DNA of 64,000 nucleotides from Asticcacaulis sp. YBE204 (GTDB lineage Bacteria; Pseudomonadota; Alphaproteobacteria; Caulobacterales; Caulobacteraceae), in contig NZ_AWGF01000009.1 in the NCBI RefSeq assembly GCF_000495855.1, positions 1-64,000 on the forward strand, given 5' to 3'. The notes under the pieces were generated by a model. The model searched no databases and had not been told where the DNA came from. It saw nothing but the letters and a program-made list of their open reading frames with translations. Both the position numbers and the translations under genes were made by a program. The first letter of the stretch is position 1. Each line of letters begins with the position of its first letter. Shown here piece after piece: positions 44,980 through 54,289 of this stretch.

Positions 44980-47358
44980 ATGACAGGGCCTTATCCAACA
45001 CGCCGGCATGTCATCGCCGGGGTCAGCACGGCCGCTTTGACCGTGGCTGCCCGCCGCGCGACCGCCGCTACGTTGCCGTACAAAAATCCGGCCTTACCGG
45101 TCGAGCAACGCGTCGCGGACCTGATCGGGCGGATGACGCTTGAGGAGAAGGTCGCCCAGATGCAGTGCGTCTGGCTGCACAAGGACCGCATCCAGACCGT
45201 GGGCGGCGATTTCGACGCAGCGAAGGCGTCTCAGGCCTATCCGAACGGGCTGGGGATGATCGCCCGTCCCTCCGACCGCAAGGGCGTCAAGAACACGAAT
45301 GCCGGGGCCGATGCGGGCATGGCCAACCGCAACGCGCTGGAGACCGCGACCTATACCAATGCGGCGCAGACATGGGCGGTCGAGCAGACGCGCCTCGGTA
45401 TTCCTCTGTTCCTGCACGAAGAGAGCCTGCACGGCTATACGGCGCGCGACGCGACCTGCTTCCCGCAGGCGATTGCTTTAGCTTCGTCTTTCGATCCGGC
45501 ACTGGTCGAGCGCGTCTTCTCGGTTTGCGCGAAGGAAATGCGGGCGCGGGGGGCCAATCTGGCGCTGGCGCCGGTGGTCGATGTTTGCCGCGATCCGCGC
45601 TGGGGCCGCGTCGAGGAAACCTATGGCGAAGACACGCACCTGATGGGCGTGATGGGCAAGGCGGCGGTGACCGGCTTTTCGGGTACGAACCGAAAGCTGG
45701 CCAGGGACAAGGTCTTCGCCACGCTCAAGCACATGACCGGCCACGGCCAGCCCGAACGCGGTATCAACACCGCTCCGGCTCAGATCTCGGAGCGTGTCCT
45801 GCGCGAGGTCTTCTTCCCGCCGTTCGAAAAAATCGTCAGGGAAACGCCGATCGCGGCAGTCATGCCCTCCTATAACGAGATCGACGGTATTCCGTCCCAC
45901 GCCAATAGGTGGTTGCTGACCACCATTTTGCGTAAGGAATGGGGCTTTAAAGGCGTCACCGTGTCCGACTATTTCGCACTCAAGGAAATGCAGACGCGGC
46001 ATCGATTGGTGCCGGACCTGACCGAGGCGGCCTATCGCGCCGTCAAGGCCGGAGTCGATATCGAAACACCCGATGGCGAGGCCTATCCCAATCTCATCGC
46101 CTTGGTGAAGGCGGGCCGCGTCACCGAGGCCGAGATCGACGCCATCGTGCGGCGAATTCTGGAGCTGAAGTTCCTCGGCGGGCTGTTCGAAGCGCCCTAT
46201 GTCGATGCCGGTGCCGCCGACGGTTTGACCGCCACGCCCGACGCCGTGAAACTGGCGCGCGAGGCGGCGGTGCGTTCGGCGGTCCTGCTCAAGAACGACG
46301 GCGTCCTGCCGCTTGACGGTAAAAAGGTTGGCAAGCTGTTGTTGCTCGGCACCCACGCCAAGGACACGCCGATCGGTGGCTATTCCGACATCCCGCGCCA
46401 CGTCGTCTCGATCCACGAAGGACTGGAAAAAGAGGCCAAGACGCAGGGCTTCACGCTCGAGTACCGTGAGGCCGTGCGCCTGACGAAGGTGCGCGACTGG
46501 GCCGAGGACAAGGTCGAATTCACCGATCCGGCGGTCAATGCCAGACTGATCGCCGAAGCGGTCGAGGCGGCAAAATCCGCCGATACCATCGTCATGGTGC
46601 TGGGTGACAACGAACAGACCTCACGCGAAGCGTGGTGGGAGACGCACCTCGGCGACCGCGACTCGCTCGACCTGATCGGGCAACAGAACGATCTGGCCGC
46701 CGCCATCTTCGCGCTGAACAAGCCGACGGTGGTGTTTTTGCTCAACGGGCGGCCTTTGTCGATCAACCTGTTGCAAAACAAGGCCAATGCCATCATCGAG
46801 GGCTGGTATCTGGGGCAGGAAACCGGCCACGCCGCCGCCGACCTGCTGTTCGGGCGCGCCAATCCGGGCGGCAAGCTGCCGATCTCGGTGCCGCGCAGCG
46901 TCGGGCAATTGCCGGTCTTCTACAACGCCAAGCCGACGGCCAACCGCAACTATCTGGGTGGCGACAACACGCCGCTCTATCCGTTCGGGTTCGGGCTGAG
47001 CTATACGAGCTTCGCCCTGTCCGCGCCGCGCCTGTCGAAGGCGACCATCAAGACGACCGACAGCGTGACGGTTTCGGTCGAGGTGCGCAATACGGGCAAG
47101 CGCGCGGGCGACGAGGTCGTGCAGCTCTATATCCGCGACGACGTGTCCTCGGTGACGCGGCCGATCAAGGAAATGAAAGGGTTCAAACGCGTGACTCTGG
47201 CACCGGGGGCGACCACGACAGTTGAACTGACGATCACGCCTGAGGACCTGCAATTCTACGACACCGACATGAAACGCGTTGTTGAACCGGGTACGTTTAC
47301 GGTCATGACGGGGCCGAACAGCCGCGACCTGCAAACCGTCACCCTGACCGTCGCCTGA
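44980..47358 (+). CDS. GH3 beta-glycosidase (beta-xylosidase/glucosidase type), Tat-exported
   Basis: A 792-residue GH3 enzyme. The ATG at 44980 has AAGAGGAAG upstream and starts the twin-arginine leader MTGPYPTRRHVIAGVSTAALT. The N-terminal barrel shows RIGRMTLEEKVAQMQ-like entry (DLIGRMTLEEKVAQMQ), FLHEESLHGYTARDATCFPQ and LAPVVDVCRDPRWGRVEETYGEDTHL. The nucleophile is Asp330 in GVTVSDYFALKE. The second alpha/beta domain and a fibronectin-type C-terminal domain (DEVVQLYIRDDVSSVTRPIKEMKGFKRV) complete the fold. It trims terminal beta-linked xylose, glucose or similar sugars; specificity is not readable. It is flanked by terminators on both sides, so it is monocistronic or partly read through from the receptor. 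Confidence 0.92.
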   Translation: MTGPYPTRRHVIAGVSTAALTVAARRATAATLPYKNPALPVEQRVADLIGRMTLEEKVAQMQCVWLHKDRIQTVGGDFDAAKASQAYPNGLGMIARPSDRKGVKNTNAGADAGMANRNALETATYTNAAQTWAVEQTRLGIPLFLHEESLHGYTARDATCFPQAIALASSFDPALVERVFSVCAKEMRARGANLALAPVVDVCRDPRWGRVEETYGEDTHLMGVMGKAAVTGFSGTNRKLARDKVFATLKHMTGHGQPERGINTAPAQISERVLREVFFPPFEKIVRETPIAAVMPSYNEIDGIPSHANRWLLTTILRKEWGFKGVTVSDYFALKEMQTRHRLVPDLTEAAYRAVKAGVDIETPDGEAYPNLIALVKAGRVTEAEIDAIVRRILELKFLGGLFEAPYVDAGAADGLTATPDAVKLAREAAVRSAVLLKNDGVLPLDGKKVGKLLLLGTHAKDTPIGGYSDIPRHVVSIHEGLEKEAKTQGFTLEYREAVRLTKVRDWAEDKVEFTDPAVNARLIAEAVEAAKSADTIVMVLGDNEQTSREAWWETHLGDRDSLDLIGQQNDLAAAIFALNKPTVVFLLNGRPLSINLLQNKANAIIEGWYLGQETGHAAADLLFGRANPGGKLPISVPRSVGQLPVFYNAKPTANRNYLGGDNTPLYPFGFGLSYTSFALSAPRLSKATIKTTDSVTVSVEVRNTGKRAGDEVVQLYIRDDVSSVTRPIKEMKGFKRVTLAPGATTTVELTITPEDLQFYDTDMKRVVEPGTFTVMTGPNSRDLQTVTLTVA

Positions 47359-47367
47359 CATAAAAAG

Positions 47368-47393
47368 ACGCCGCAGCTTGGGGGCTGCGGCGT
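47368..47393. terminator. Bidirectional terminator between convergent genes
   Basis: Ten-base arms ACGCCGCAGC/GCTGCGGCGT around a six-base loop, with A residues to the left and T residues to the right. It serves the GH3 gene and the convergent TonB receptor gene. Confidence 0.75.
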
Positions 47394-47420
47394 TTCAGTT
47401 GGGGATGTAAGGAGAAGAGG

Positions 47421-50400
47421 TTAGAACGTGTACCGCAGGCCCGTGGACATGATGATCCCGGCCCCGGCAGAGTATTTCCGCACGACGCTCGGCTCATAAA
47501 GCCACTGGACTTCGGGTTCGTTGAGAACGTTCTGGATCGAGAAGTCGCCGCGCAGTTTGTCGCTGAACTTGTAGGACAGTTTCAGGTCGACATATTGCTG
47601 CGCTTCGGTACCCAGGAAGTCGTTATAAGGCGCACCGCAGACCCCGCCGGCATTGGTGGTGATCCCCGGTGAGCAGGTGCCTTCGGCCTGCGGGAAGCGG
47701 CTGGCAAACCGGTCGCGCCACGAATAGGCGACGCGGCCTTCAAAGGCGCCCTTTTCATAGAAGACAGTGAAGTTGAACGCTTGCGGCGAGGCGAAGGGCC
47801 ACGGCGCGGCGGCCCAGCGGCCCGACTGCGTCAGGTAGTTGAGCTCGGAGTCCAGCTTGGTGGCGTTGGCCTGCACGCCCAGACCGTTGAACGGCGCGGG
47901 CAGGAAGGTGAAGGTCTGCTGGTATTGCAGTTCGATACCGTTGATGATGCCGCCGGGGCTGTCGACATAGGTGGTGATGTTCCACACGTTTTCGCCCGTA
48001 TCCATATAGGCGGCCTGCACCGGCGTCAGGGTGGTCAGACCGGCCCGGACGGCGCTGTAGGTTTCCGCCGGCAGGAACTCGTTCAGCTTGGCGTAGTAGG
48101 ATTGCTGACGCGGATAGGATCCCATGTCCTTGTGGAAGAAGGCGACCGACAGCAGGGTGTCGCGGGTCGGGTACCATTCGACGTTCAGGTCGAAATTGGT
48201 CGAACGGAACGGCGACAGCTTCGGGTTGCCGATGGTCAGGCGCGGGGCGTTGGCGCCGGAATCCGGGGCGGCGTTGAGCGTGATGCCGGTCACGCCCGGC
48301 GTCAGATTGCCCAGCGACGGACGCGCCATCGTCTTGGCCGCCGCGAAGCGAACAAAGACATCGGGGATGACTTCATAGGTCAGGTTCAGCGACGGCAGGA
48401 CGTCGGTATATTCGTTGCTGCCGGTGAAACCCGTACCGTTGAACACGCCCGAGGTTCCGTTCGAGGCGCTTTCGACCTTGGTATTGGCGACCCGCACACC
48501 GGTATTGCCGCGCAGCGGACGACCGAACAGGTCGATATTGAACGTACCCTGGATATAGTGGCTGGAGTCGGTTTCCTTGACCGACAACGAATCGCCGAGC
48601 GAGGTTTGCAGGCGCCAGTCGGCAAACGCGTTGACGCAGTTGCACTCGTAGCCGAGGATGCGCGAGAAGGTGTCGCGATCCGGGGACCACCACTTGGTCG
48701 GCACGCCCGCCGGCAGGTCGAGACCGGCGCCGAAGCTGACGACCGAGCCCAGATCGGCCAGTTTCAGATTGGCGTATTCCGCCTTGTTCTGCTCGCGGCC
48801 GTACTTGTTGAGTTCGGCGATGGTCGGCAGCACGCTGCGGCCCACCGTGCTGGCGCGGGTCGAGAACTGATAGATACGCTTCGAATAGCCGAAATCGAGA
48901 CGATAGCGGTCATTGAAGTCGTACTTGAAATCGGCGCGCAGGGTCTCGTAGCGGTTGACCGAGGAGCGCACGTAGCGGCTGATGCTGGCATAGCCCTTGA
49001 CGATATCGCCGTATTCGTTGGGGTCGGCGACATTGAAGCCCGGATTGTAGACGGGCATGCCGTTGCCGGTCGAACGCTGATCGTAGATGAAGCCGTTCTT
49101 GTCGAGGGCGAAGATGTCGGTCCGGCCCCCGTCGATCTTCAGTTGCGAGTAAGAGGCCCCATAGACCGCCTGCATCACGAACTTGTCGCTGAAGCGGTGG
49201 TCGAGGGTGAAGCCCATCTGGCTGAAATAGGTCTCGTTTTTCGCGTAGGCGTCGTTGGTCTGCCAGTCGACGCGGTCGAGCTTCATATATTCGACCTGAT
49301 TGGCGCTGTTGATCGAAATGTCGCGCAGAAGCACGGCTTCCTTGCCGATGATCTGATCGTACATCAGGATGCCGCGACGGTCGGCGGCGGCTCCGGCGGC
49401 GCTGTAACCGACCGAGCCGGGGTTGTTGTAATAGTCGTAGGTGTCGAGGTTGTAGGGGTTTGTCGACCAGGTGTTCCCGGCCACCGTACCCGTCGTCAGA
49501 ACCGTCGCGACCGGGATATAGGCCGTGCCGTTCCAGTATTGCGTCGTCGAGAAGACGGGCTTGGTGGCGTCGCCGAGGCTGCCCTGACAGAGGTTGGTCA
49601 CCGCATTGTAGTCGCAACGGTTGCCATAGACACCGCGACGGTCGGCGAAATAGTTATTGTTCGCCGTAGAATAGGGGCGCAGACCCGTCGTGGTGTTGGT
49701 CAGGCCGATTTCGGCGCGGTCGTTGAAGAAGTGGCGGTTCAGGCCGAACGAACCCAGAATGTGCGACTGGTTATCGACCGTGAACTCCGAATAGAGCGCG
49801 TCGAAGGTGATTTTGGTGCGGTCCGTCGGCTTCCATTGCGTCGTAAAGGTCAGGCCGAGGCGTTCCTGCTGGATGTCCTGCTGCTGAAGGCTGGCCAGAG
49901 ACGGCATGGTCGTGTTGAGGTTCTGGTTCAGCTTGGCCCAGGCGACCGGGTCCGAACCGTACATGTAGGACGCCGAGGAGATGCCGTTGGCGACCGTGCC
50001 GAGGCCGGACGGCGCGGGCGAGACGGTGGTCGGGAAGGGCGAGGCGAAGCCGTAGAAGCAGTTCAGCGGCGAGGTATTGGTCGTCGCATTGACGGTATTG
50101 ACCGTCGTCGAACAGACCGGGGCGACCGAGGAGCCCGTGCCGTTCTGGACCTTGGCGGTGCCGTGGTTGGAGCCGCGGTAATAGAATTCGAACTGACCGG
50201 GGTTGCGGTCGTAGAAGCTCAGGCCCGTATCGCGCTTGGAATAGGCGCCCGAAAACAGCACGCCCAGCTTGCCGCCCATGAATTTCTTGGCGAACAGCAC
50301 GGCGTAGCGCGGATTATGCTCGCCGCCATTGTCGTAATAGGTGTCCTGCACCGAGAACAGGACCTTGTGCGTCTTGCCTTTTTCGTAGCGCATGTCGAGC

Positions 50401-50957
50401 GGGCGGCCGGTGTCGATATCGACGGTCGCGCCGAGCGAACCTTCGTCCTCGTTGGCTTCGGCGGATTTACGCACCGACAGCGAGCTGAACAGCTCGGAAG
50501 CGAAGACGTTGTAGTCGAAACCGCGCGTGCGGTTGACCGCCGTCTGGCCTTCGTTGACGCCGGACGCGGCCACCGTTTCCAGCCCGTTGAGGCGCGTGCG
50601 CACGAAATCGCCGCCCAGACCGCGCACCGTGATGGTGCGGCCTTCGCCGTTTTCGCGCTCGATCGAAATGCCCGGCAGGCGTTGCAGCGCTTCGGCGAGG
50701 TTCGATTCGGGGAACTTGCCGACATCTTCGGCGGTGATGACGTCGATCAGGGCGTCGGAATTCTTCTTCTGGCTCAGCGACTGTTGCAGCGACTGGCGAT
50801 AGCCGGTGACGACGACGGTGGTGGTGTCGTCTTTGGCCGCCGGGGTGTTCTGAGTATTCTGGGCGAAGGCCGGGGCACCGATGGCCAGGCACAGGGCGAC
50901 GATGGATGCGCCCGTCAAGGCGGAACGGCGCCGGTGCGGCGTGTTCTGTGTAAGCAT
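47421..50957 (-). CDS. TonB-dependent receptor, large
   Basis: A 1178-residue outer-membrane receptor starting MLTQNTPHRRRSALTGASIVALCLAIGAPAFAQ, a Sec leader with an Arg-rich front. TTTVVVTGYRQSLQQSLSQKKNSDALIDVITAEDVGKFPESNLAEALQRLPGISIERENGEGRTITVRGL is the plug entry. The barrel ends with STGLRYTF, with the expected terminal Phe. It is divergent from the five-gene pectin operon at 51402-57894 across a 444-bp region. It is therefore the likely importer for the oligosaccharides those enzymes process, probably arabinan- or rhamnogalacturonan-derived. The length is above the family average because of long extracellular loops. Confidence 0.92.
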   Translation of the reverse strand: MLTQNTPHRRRSALTGASIVALCLAIGAPAFAQNTQNTPAAKDDTTTVVVTGYRQSLQQSLSQKKNSDALIDVITAEDVGKFPESNLAEALQRLPGISIERENGEGRTITVRGLGGDFVRTRLNGLETVAASGVNEGQTAVNRTRGFDYNVFASELFSSLSVRKSAEANEDEGSLGATVDIDTGRPLDMRYEKGKTHKVLFSVQDTYYDNGGEHNPRYAVLFAKKFMGGKLGVLFSGAYSKRDTGLSFYDRNPGQFEFYYRGSNHGTAKVQNGTGSSVAPVCSTTVNTVNATTNTSPLNCFYGFASPFPTTVSPAPSGLGTVANGISSASYMYGSDPVAWAKLNQNLNTTMPSLASLQQQDIQQERLGLTFTTQWKPTDRTKITFDALYSEFTVDNQSHILGSFGLNRHFFNDRAEIGLTNTTTGLRPYSTANNNYFADRRGVYGNRCDYNAVTNLCQGSLGDATKPVFSTTQYWNGTAYIPVATVLTTGTVAGNTWSTNPYNLDTYDYYNNPGSVGYSAAGAAADRRGILMYDQIIGKEAVLLRDISINSANQVEYMKLDRVDWQTNDAYAKNETYFSQMGFTLDHRFSDKFVMQAVYGASYSQLKIDGGRTDIFALDKNGFIYDQRSTGNGMPVYNPGFNVADPNEYGDIVKGYASISRYVRSSVNRYETLRADFKYDFNDRYRLDFGYSKRIYQFSTRASTVGRSVLPTIAELNKYGREQNKAEYANLKLADLGSVVSFGAGLDLPAGVPTKWWSPDRDTFSRILGYECNCVNAFADWRLQTSLGDSLSVKETDSSHYIQGTFNIDLFGRPLRGNTGVRVANTKVESASNGTSGVFNGTGFTGSNEYTDVLPSLNLTYEVIPDVFVRFAAAKTMARPSLGNLTPGVTGITLNAAPDSGANAPRLTIGNPKLSPFRSTNFDLNVEWYPTRDTLLSVAFFHKDMGSYPRQQSYYAKLNEFLPAETYSAVRAGLTTLTPVQAAYMDTGENVWNITTYVDSPGGIINGIELQYQQTFTFLPAPFNGLGVQANATKLDSELNYLTQSGRWAAAPWPFASPQAFNFTVFYEKGAFEGRVAYSWRDRFASRFPQAEGTCSPGITTNAGGVCGAPYNDFLGTEAQQYVDLKLSYKFSDKLRGDFSIQNVLNEPEVQWLYEPSVVRKYSAGAGIIMSTGLRYTF

Positions 50958-51401
50958 TTTTCCTCTCCTTTGGCCGCCGTTTATTGTTTTCCCATCTCAC
51001 GGATGGCGGGCGGCGGTGCACGTCTGTTGAAACGCTGTTTCATAATAGACGCAATCTGGCTGCATTGAAAATCGAAAATTTTCGTATTTTGCAAAAACAA
51101 AAATAATCGAAATTGATGTGTCAATATTTCAACAGGTGAAATGGTCGTCGGGAGGTTTGAGCCCATGAAAATTTGTAGTTGCCTTTCAAAGGGCTAAGGG
51201 CAGATGCAGGACTGACCGGCAGGTGTATGCAAAGGATTTTCCAATAAAATTCCTTTTTGTGCATGGTGTTTTTTCAGGCCTTGAGCCAAATTATGCACTG
51301 GACAAAATCCGGTCGCCGGACGAAAGATCGAAGGTGATGCTGCCGGTCAAAAAAACATAAAATTCGATACCGCACTGCACAGGAAACGAGAAAGGCTTCA
51401 C
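50958..51401. other. Divergent regulatory region with two inverted repeats
   Basis: No gene is seen. TGAAACGCTGTTTCA (51028-51042) and ATTTCA/TGAAAT with a five-base spacer (51126-51142) are related palindromes sharing the TGAAA half-site. They lie about 70 and 170 bp upstream of the TonB receptor start. Both could bind one regulator controlling the receptor and the 51402 operon. The surrounding DNA is AT-rich. Confidence 0.45.
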
Positions 51402-52991
51402 ATGAAAACGGACGATATGGCGCTCAGCCGTCGCGCGATTCTGGCTGTGCCGGTAAGCCTTGGTGTGGCCTCAAGCCTGCCTGCGGCGGCGAAAACCGCG
51501 CCGCCGTCCGTCGGACTGTGGGACCGGTTCGAACTGACCCTGGCGGGACCGAAAAGCGGAAATCCTTTTTCAGATCATACAGTTCAGGCCGTTTTCACGT
51601 TCGACGCACGTTCGGTCACGGTCGACGGATTTTACGACGGCGACGGGATTTACCGCATACGGTTCATGCCCGATGCGGTGGGCCGCTGGACGTACCGGAC
51701 GATAAGCCCGATCAAGGGCCTCGACGGCAAGACCGGCCGGTTCGATTGCGCACCTGCAACAAACGGATCGCATGGGCCGGTACAGGCTCAGGGCGTGCAT
51801 TTCATATATCGGGACGGAAGGCCCTATTTTCCGTTCGGCACGACCAGCTATGCCTGGATACATCAGTCGGAAGCCTTGCAGCAGGAAACGCTGGCGACGC
51901 TCAAGGCCTCAAGCTTCAACAAGATCCGCATGGCGGTCTTCCCGAAGCACTACGAATATAATCACAACGAACCGGGGCTTTATCCGTTCGAGCGCAATGC
52001 GGCGGGCAAGAGCGATTACGACCGGCCCAATCCGGCCTTTTACCGGCATCTGGAGTCGCGGCTTGCCGATCTGCGCACAATGGGCATCGAGGCCGACCTC
52101 ATCCTGTTCCACCCTTACGACCGCTGGGGCTATGCGTCGATGACCCCGGTGCAGGATGACGCCTATGTGCGTTACCTGATGGCGCGGTTGTCGAGTTTTT
52201 CCAATATCTGGTGGTCGCTGGCCAACGAATACGACCTGATGAAGGGCAAGACGACGGCGGATTTCGAGCGTTTGCTGGGGCTGGTCGCCCAACACGACCC
52301 GTATAACCATTTGCGCTCGGTCCACTATTCGGTGACGCCGTGGGACTACAGCCAGCCGATCGTCACCCACGCCAGCATGCAGACCCTGCCGTTCAAACCT
52401 CAGCATTTCGAGACGACGCCGGAGCAGTTGAAGGTCTGGAAAAAGCCTGTCCTCAATGACGAGGTGTCCTATGAAGGCAATCTGAACCGACGGTGGGGCA
52501 ATATCACCGGTGAAGAACTGACCTGGCGCTTCTGGCGCGGCGTGCTGGCGGGCGGTTATGTCTCGCACGGCGAGACCCTGCTCGACGCGGCGGCGGACTA
52601 TAGCGAGGACTCGACCCCGACCCTGTGGTGGTCGCACGGCGGCAAGCTGAAAGGCACCAGCCCCGCGCGGATCGGTTTCCTGCGCCAACTGGTCGAGGAA
52701 ATGAATGCGCGACCGGGCGTGACGCCGGGTCTGGTGCCGCCGGAAAAGCCCTATTACCGCTATGCTTCGACCCTGAGGAGCGACGGCAAGACCGTCGATG
52801 GGTTGCTCTACTTCCTCGATTTTCACCGTCCGGTCTGGTACGAATTTCCCCTGCCCGAAGGCCGCTTCCGCGCCGAGATTATCGATCCGTGGGAGATGAC
52901 GATTGCGCCGGTCGCCGGTGACTTTACCACCAAGGCCAAGCTGATCCTGCCCGGCAAACCGTTTCAGGCGGTGCGCTTCCTGCGTCTTTGA
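51402..52991 (+). CDS. DUF5060/DUF5605-type glycoside hydrolase, paralogue of 23495-25084
   Basis: A 529-residue exported protein of exactly the same length and domain order as the gene at 23495. The leader contains LSRRAILAVPVSLGVASSLPAAA. The N-terminal domain (GLWDRFELTLAGPKSGNPF...GFYDGDGIYRIRFMPDAVGRW) is DUF5060-like. The barrel carries NIWWSLANEYDLMKG and KPVLNDEVSYEGNLNRRWGN, which match the two catalytic Glu candidates. It heads the operon with GH43, a six-hairpin glycosidase, PL10 and CE12. A side-chain glycosidase role in pectin breakdown is likely; the two copies may differ in substrate. A start six codons downstream at MALSRR is also possible. Confidence 0.82.
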   Translation: MKTDDMALSRRAILAVPVSLGVASSLPAAAKTAPPSVGLWDRFELTLAGPKSGNPFSDHTVQAVFTFDARSVTVDGFYDGDGIYRIRFMPDAVGRWTYRTISPIKGLDGKTGRFDCAPATNGSHGPVQAQGVHFIYRDGRPYFPFGTTSYAWIHQSEALQQETLATLKASSFNKIRMAVFPKHYEYNHNEPGLYPFERNAAGKSDYDRPNPAFYRHLESRLADLRTMGIEADLILFHPYDRWGYASMTPVQDDAYVRYLMARLSSFSNIWWSLANEYDLMKGKTTADFERLLGLVAQHDPYNHLRSVHYSVTPWDYSQPIVTHASMQTLPFKPQHFETTPEQLKVWKKPVLNDEVSYEGNLNRRWGNITGEELTWRFWRGVLAGGYVSHGETLLDAAADYSEDSTPTLWWSHGGKLKGTSPARIGFLRQLVEEMNARPGVTPGLVPPEKPYYRYASTLRSDGKTVDGLLYFLDFHRPVWYEFPLPEGRFRAEIIDPWEMTIAPVAGDFTTKAKLILPGKPFQAVRFLRL

Positions 52992-53018
52992 CACTCCCAT
53001 AATAATAAGAGGAAAACC

Positions 53019-54281
53019 GTGTCTCATATGAACATTCATCGCCGCAGCATCCTGAGCGGCGGCGCGGCGGCAGCCTTCTGGGCAGCCGGTAGCGTGGCTT
53101 TCGCGCAGTCGAATTCGGGCATTCTGTACCCGACCTACCCCAGGCCGGGGACGCCGAAACTCGACAACGCCGACAACAGCCGTCGGATCATCCCGGCCCC
53201 GGCGAAGGACTATTGGCCCTATTCCGGCATCAGCGGCGCCGGTCAGCCGGTGACCAAGGCCACCCAAACCGGCGGCTGGGTCTCCGGTCTGATCGATGTG
53301 CGTTACAAGGGCCCGGTGGCGCGTAAATATCCGGTCGCCGACTGGGGCACAGCCGATAGCGGCTCAGCGGTGGCCAAGGGCCTGCTGCCCGCCATCCGCC
53401 CGATCTGGGACGTCCATATCCGCGACACCATCGTGCAAGGGGGCGGCGACGGCTGGTACTATATGTCGGGCTCGACCGGCGACAATTGCTGGGCCTTTAC
53501 CGACGGGATCGAGCTTTACCGCTCGCGCGACCTTAAAAAATGGGAATATCGCGGCCTGATCTGGAGCATCGAACGCGACGGGACGTGGGAAAAGAACTGG
53601 ACCGCGCGGGCAGGGGTGCCGTTCCGCTCGATCTGGGCGCCGGAGTTCCATTATATCAACGGCAATTACTACCTCTGCCATTGCATCAGCGGTGTCGGCA
53701 TGGGGGTGCTGAAAAGCACGACCGGCAAGCCCGAAGGCCCCTATGTCCACGTGATTTCGCAAGAGCCGATCAAGGGCGGGATCGACTCGACCCTGTTCCG
53801 CGACGACGACGGCAAGGTCTATCTGTCGTGGGGCGCCGGTCAGCGCATCCGCGAGATCAAGCCGGATTTCAGCGACTTCGCGGGCGACTGGCAGGACATC
53901 GTCTATGACGACTCCGGCGTCGATCCGGCGGCGCAGAAGGATGGCAAGCCGGTCCGACGCGCGGGCTTTGAAGGCGTCACGATCTTCAAGCGCGGCAAGA
54001 CCTATTATCTGGGCGCCTGCAACCACCACGAAGGCCGTTATTCCTTCATGTTCGTCACCTCCGACAAGCTGACCGGTCCCTATGGTAACCGCCATGAAGG
54101 CCCGCGGGGCGGCGGAGGCGGCAATGTCTTCCGCGACACGTCCGGCAAGTGGTGGCAGACCTTTTTCGGCAATGACGACCAGATGCCGTTCCGCGAAAAA
54201 CCCGGCCTGATCGCCATCGAATTCGACGCAAGCGGGCGCGTTGTGGCTTCTGCCGATCAACCCTTCAAACCCTTAGTGTGA
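53019..54281 (+). CDS. GH43-family glycosidase, Tat-exported
   Basis: A 420-residue beta-propeller glycosidase. The GTG at 53019 is favoured because AGAGGA lies at the right spacing; the ATG nine bases later is the alternative. The leader MNIHRRSILSGGAAAAFWAAGS is twin-arginine. IRPIWDVHIRDTIVQGGGDGWYYMSGS supplies the first catalytic Asp, RSIWAPEFHYINGNYYLCHCIS is the second blade, GGIDSTLFRDDDGKVYLSWG the third, and FEGVTIFKRGKTYYLGACNHHEGRY carries the general-acid Glu. It is only distantly similar to the GH43 at 9468. Arabinan or galactan side chains are probable substrates. It starts 27 bp after the DUF5060-type gene. Confidence 0.87.
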   Translation: MSHMNIHRRSILSGGAAAAFWAAGSVAFAQSNSGILYPTYPRPGTPKLDNADNSRRIIPAPAKDYWPYSGISGAGQPVTKATQTGGWVSGLIDVRYKGPVARKYPVADWGTADSGSAVAKGLLPAIRPIWDVHIRDTIVQGGGDGWYYMSGSTGDNCWAFTDGIELYRSRDLKKWEYRGLIWSIERDGTWEKNWTARAGVPFRSIWAPEFHYINGNYYLCHCISGVGMGVLKSTTGKPEGPYVHVISQEPIKGGIDSTLFRDDDGKVYLSWGAGQRIREIKPDFSDFAGDWQDIVYDDSGVDPAAQKDGKPVRRAGFEGVTIFKRGKTYYLGACNHHEGRYSFMFVTSDKLTGPYGNRHEGPRGGGGGNVFRDTSGKWWQTFFGNDDQMPFREKPGLIAIEFDASGRVVASADQPFKPLV

Positions 54282-54289
54282 GGCGCATC

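Noticed and set aside
41909-45001. A 1030-codon minus-strand frame opposite the TonB receptor
   Set aside because: No leader or motif; the receptor on the plus strand has plug, barrel and aromatic terminus.
47781-51068. A 1095-codon plus-strand frame opposite the second TonB receptor
   Set aside because: Low-complexity Arg/Gly/Val composition and no family features; antisense shadow.
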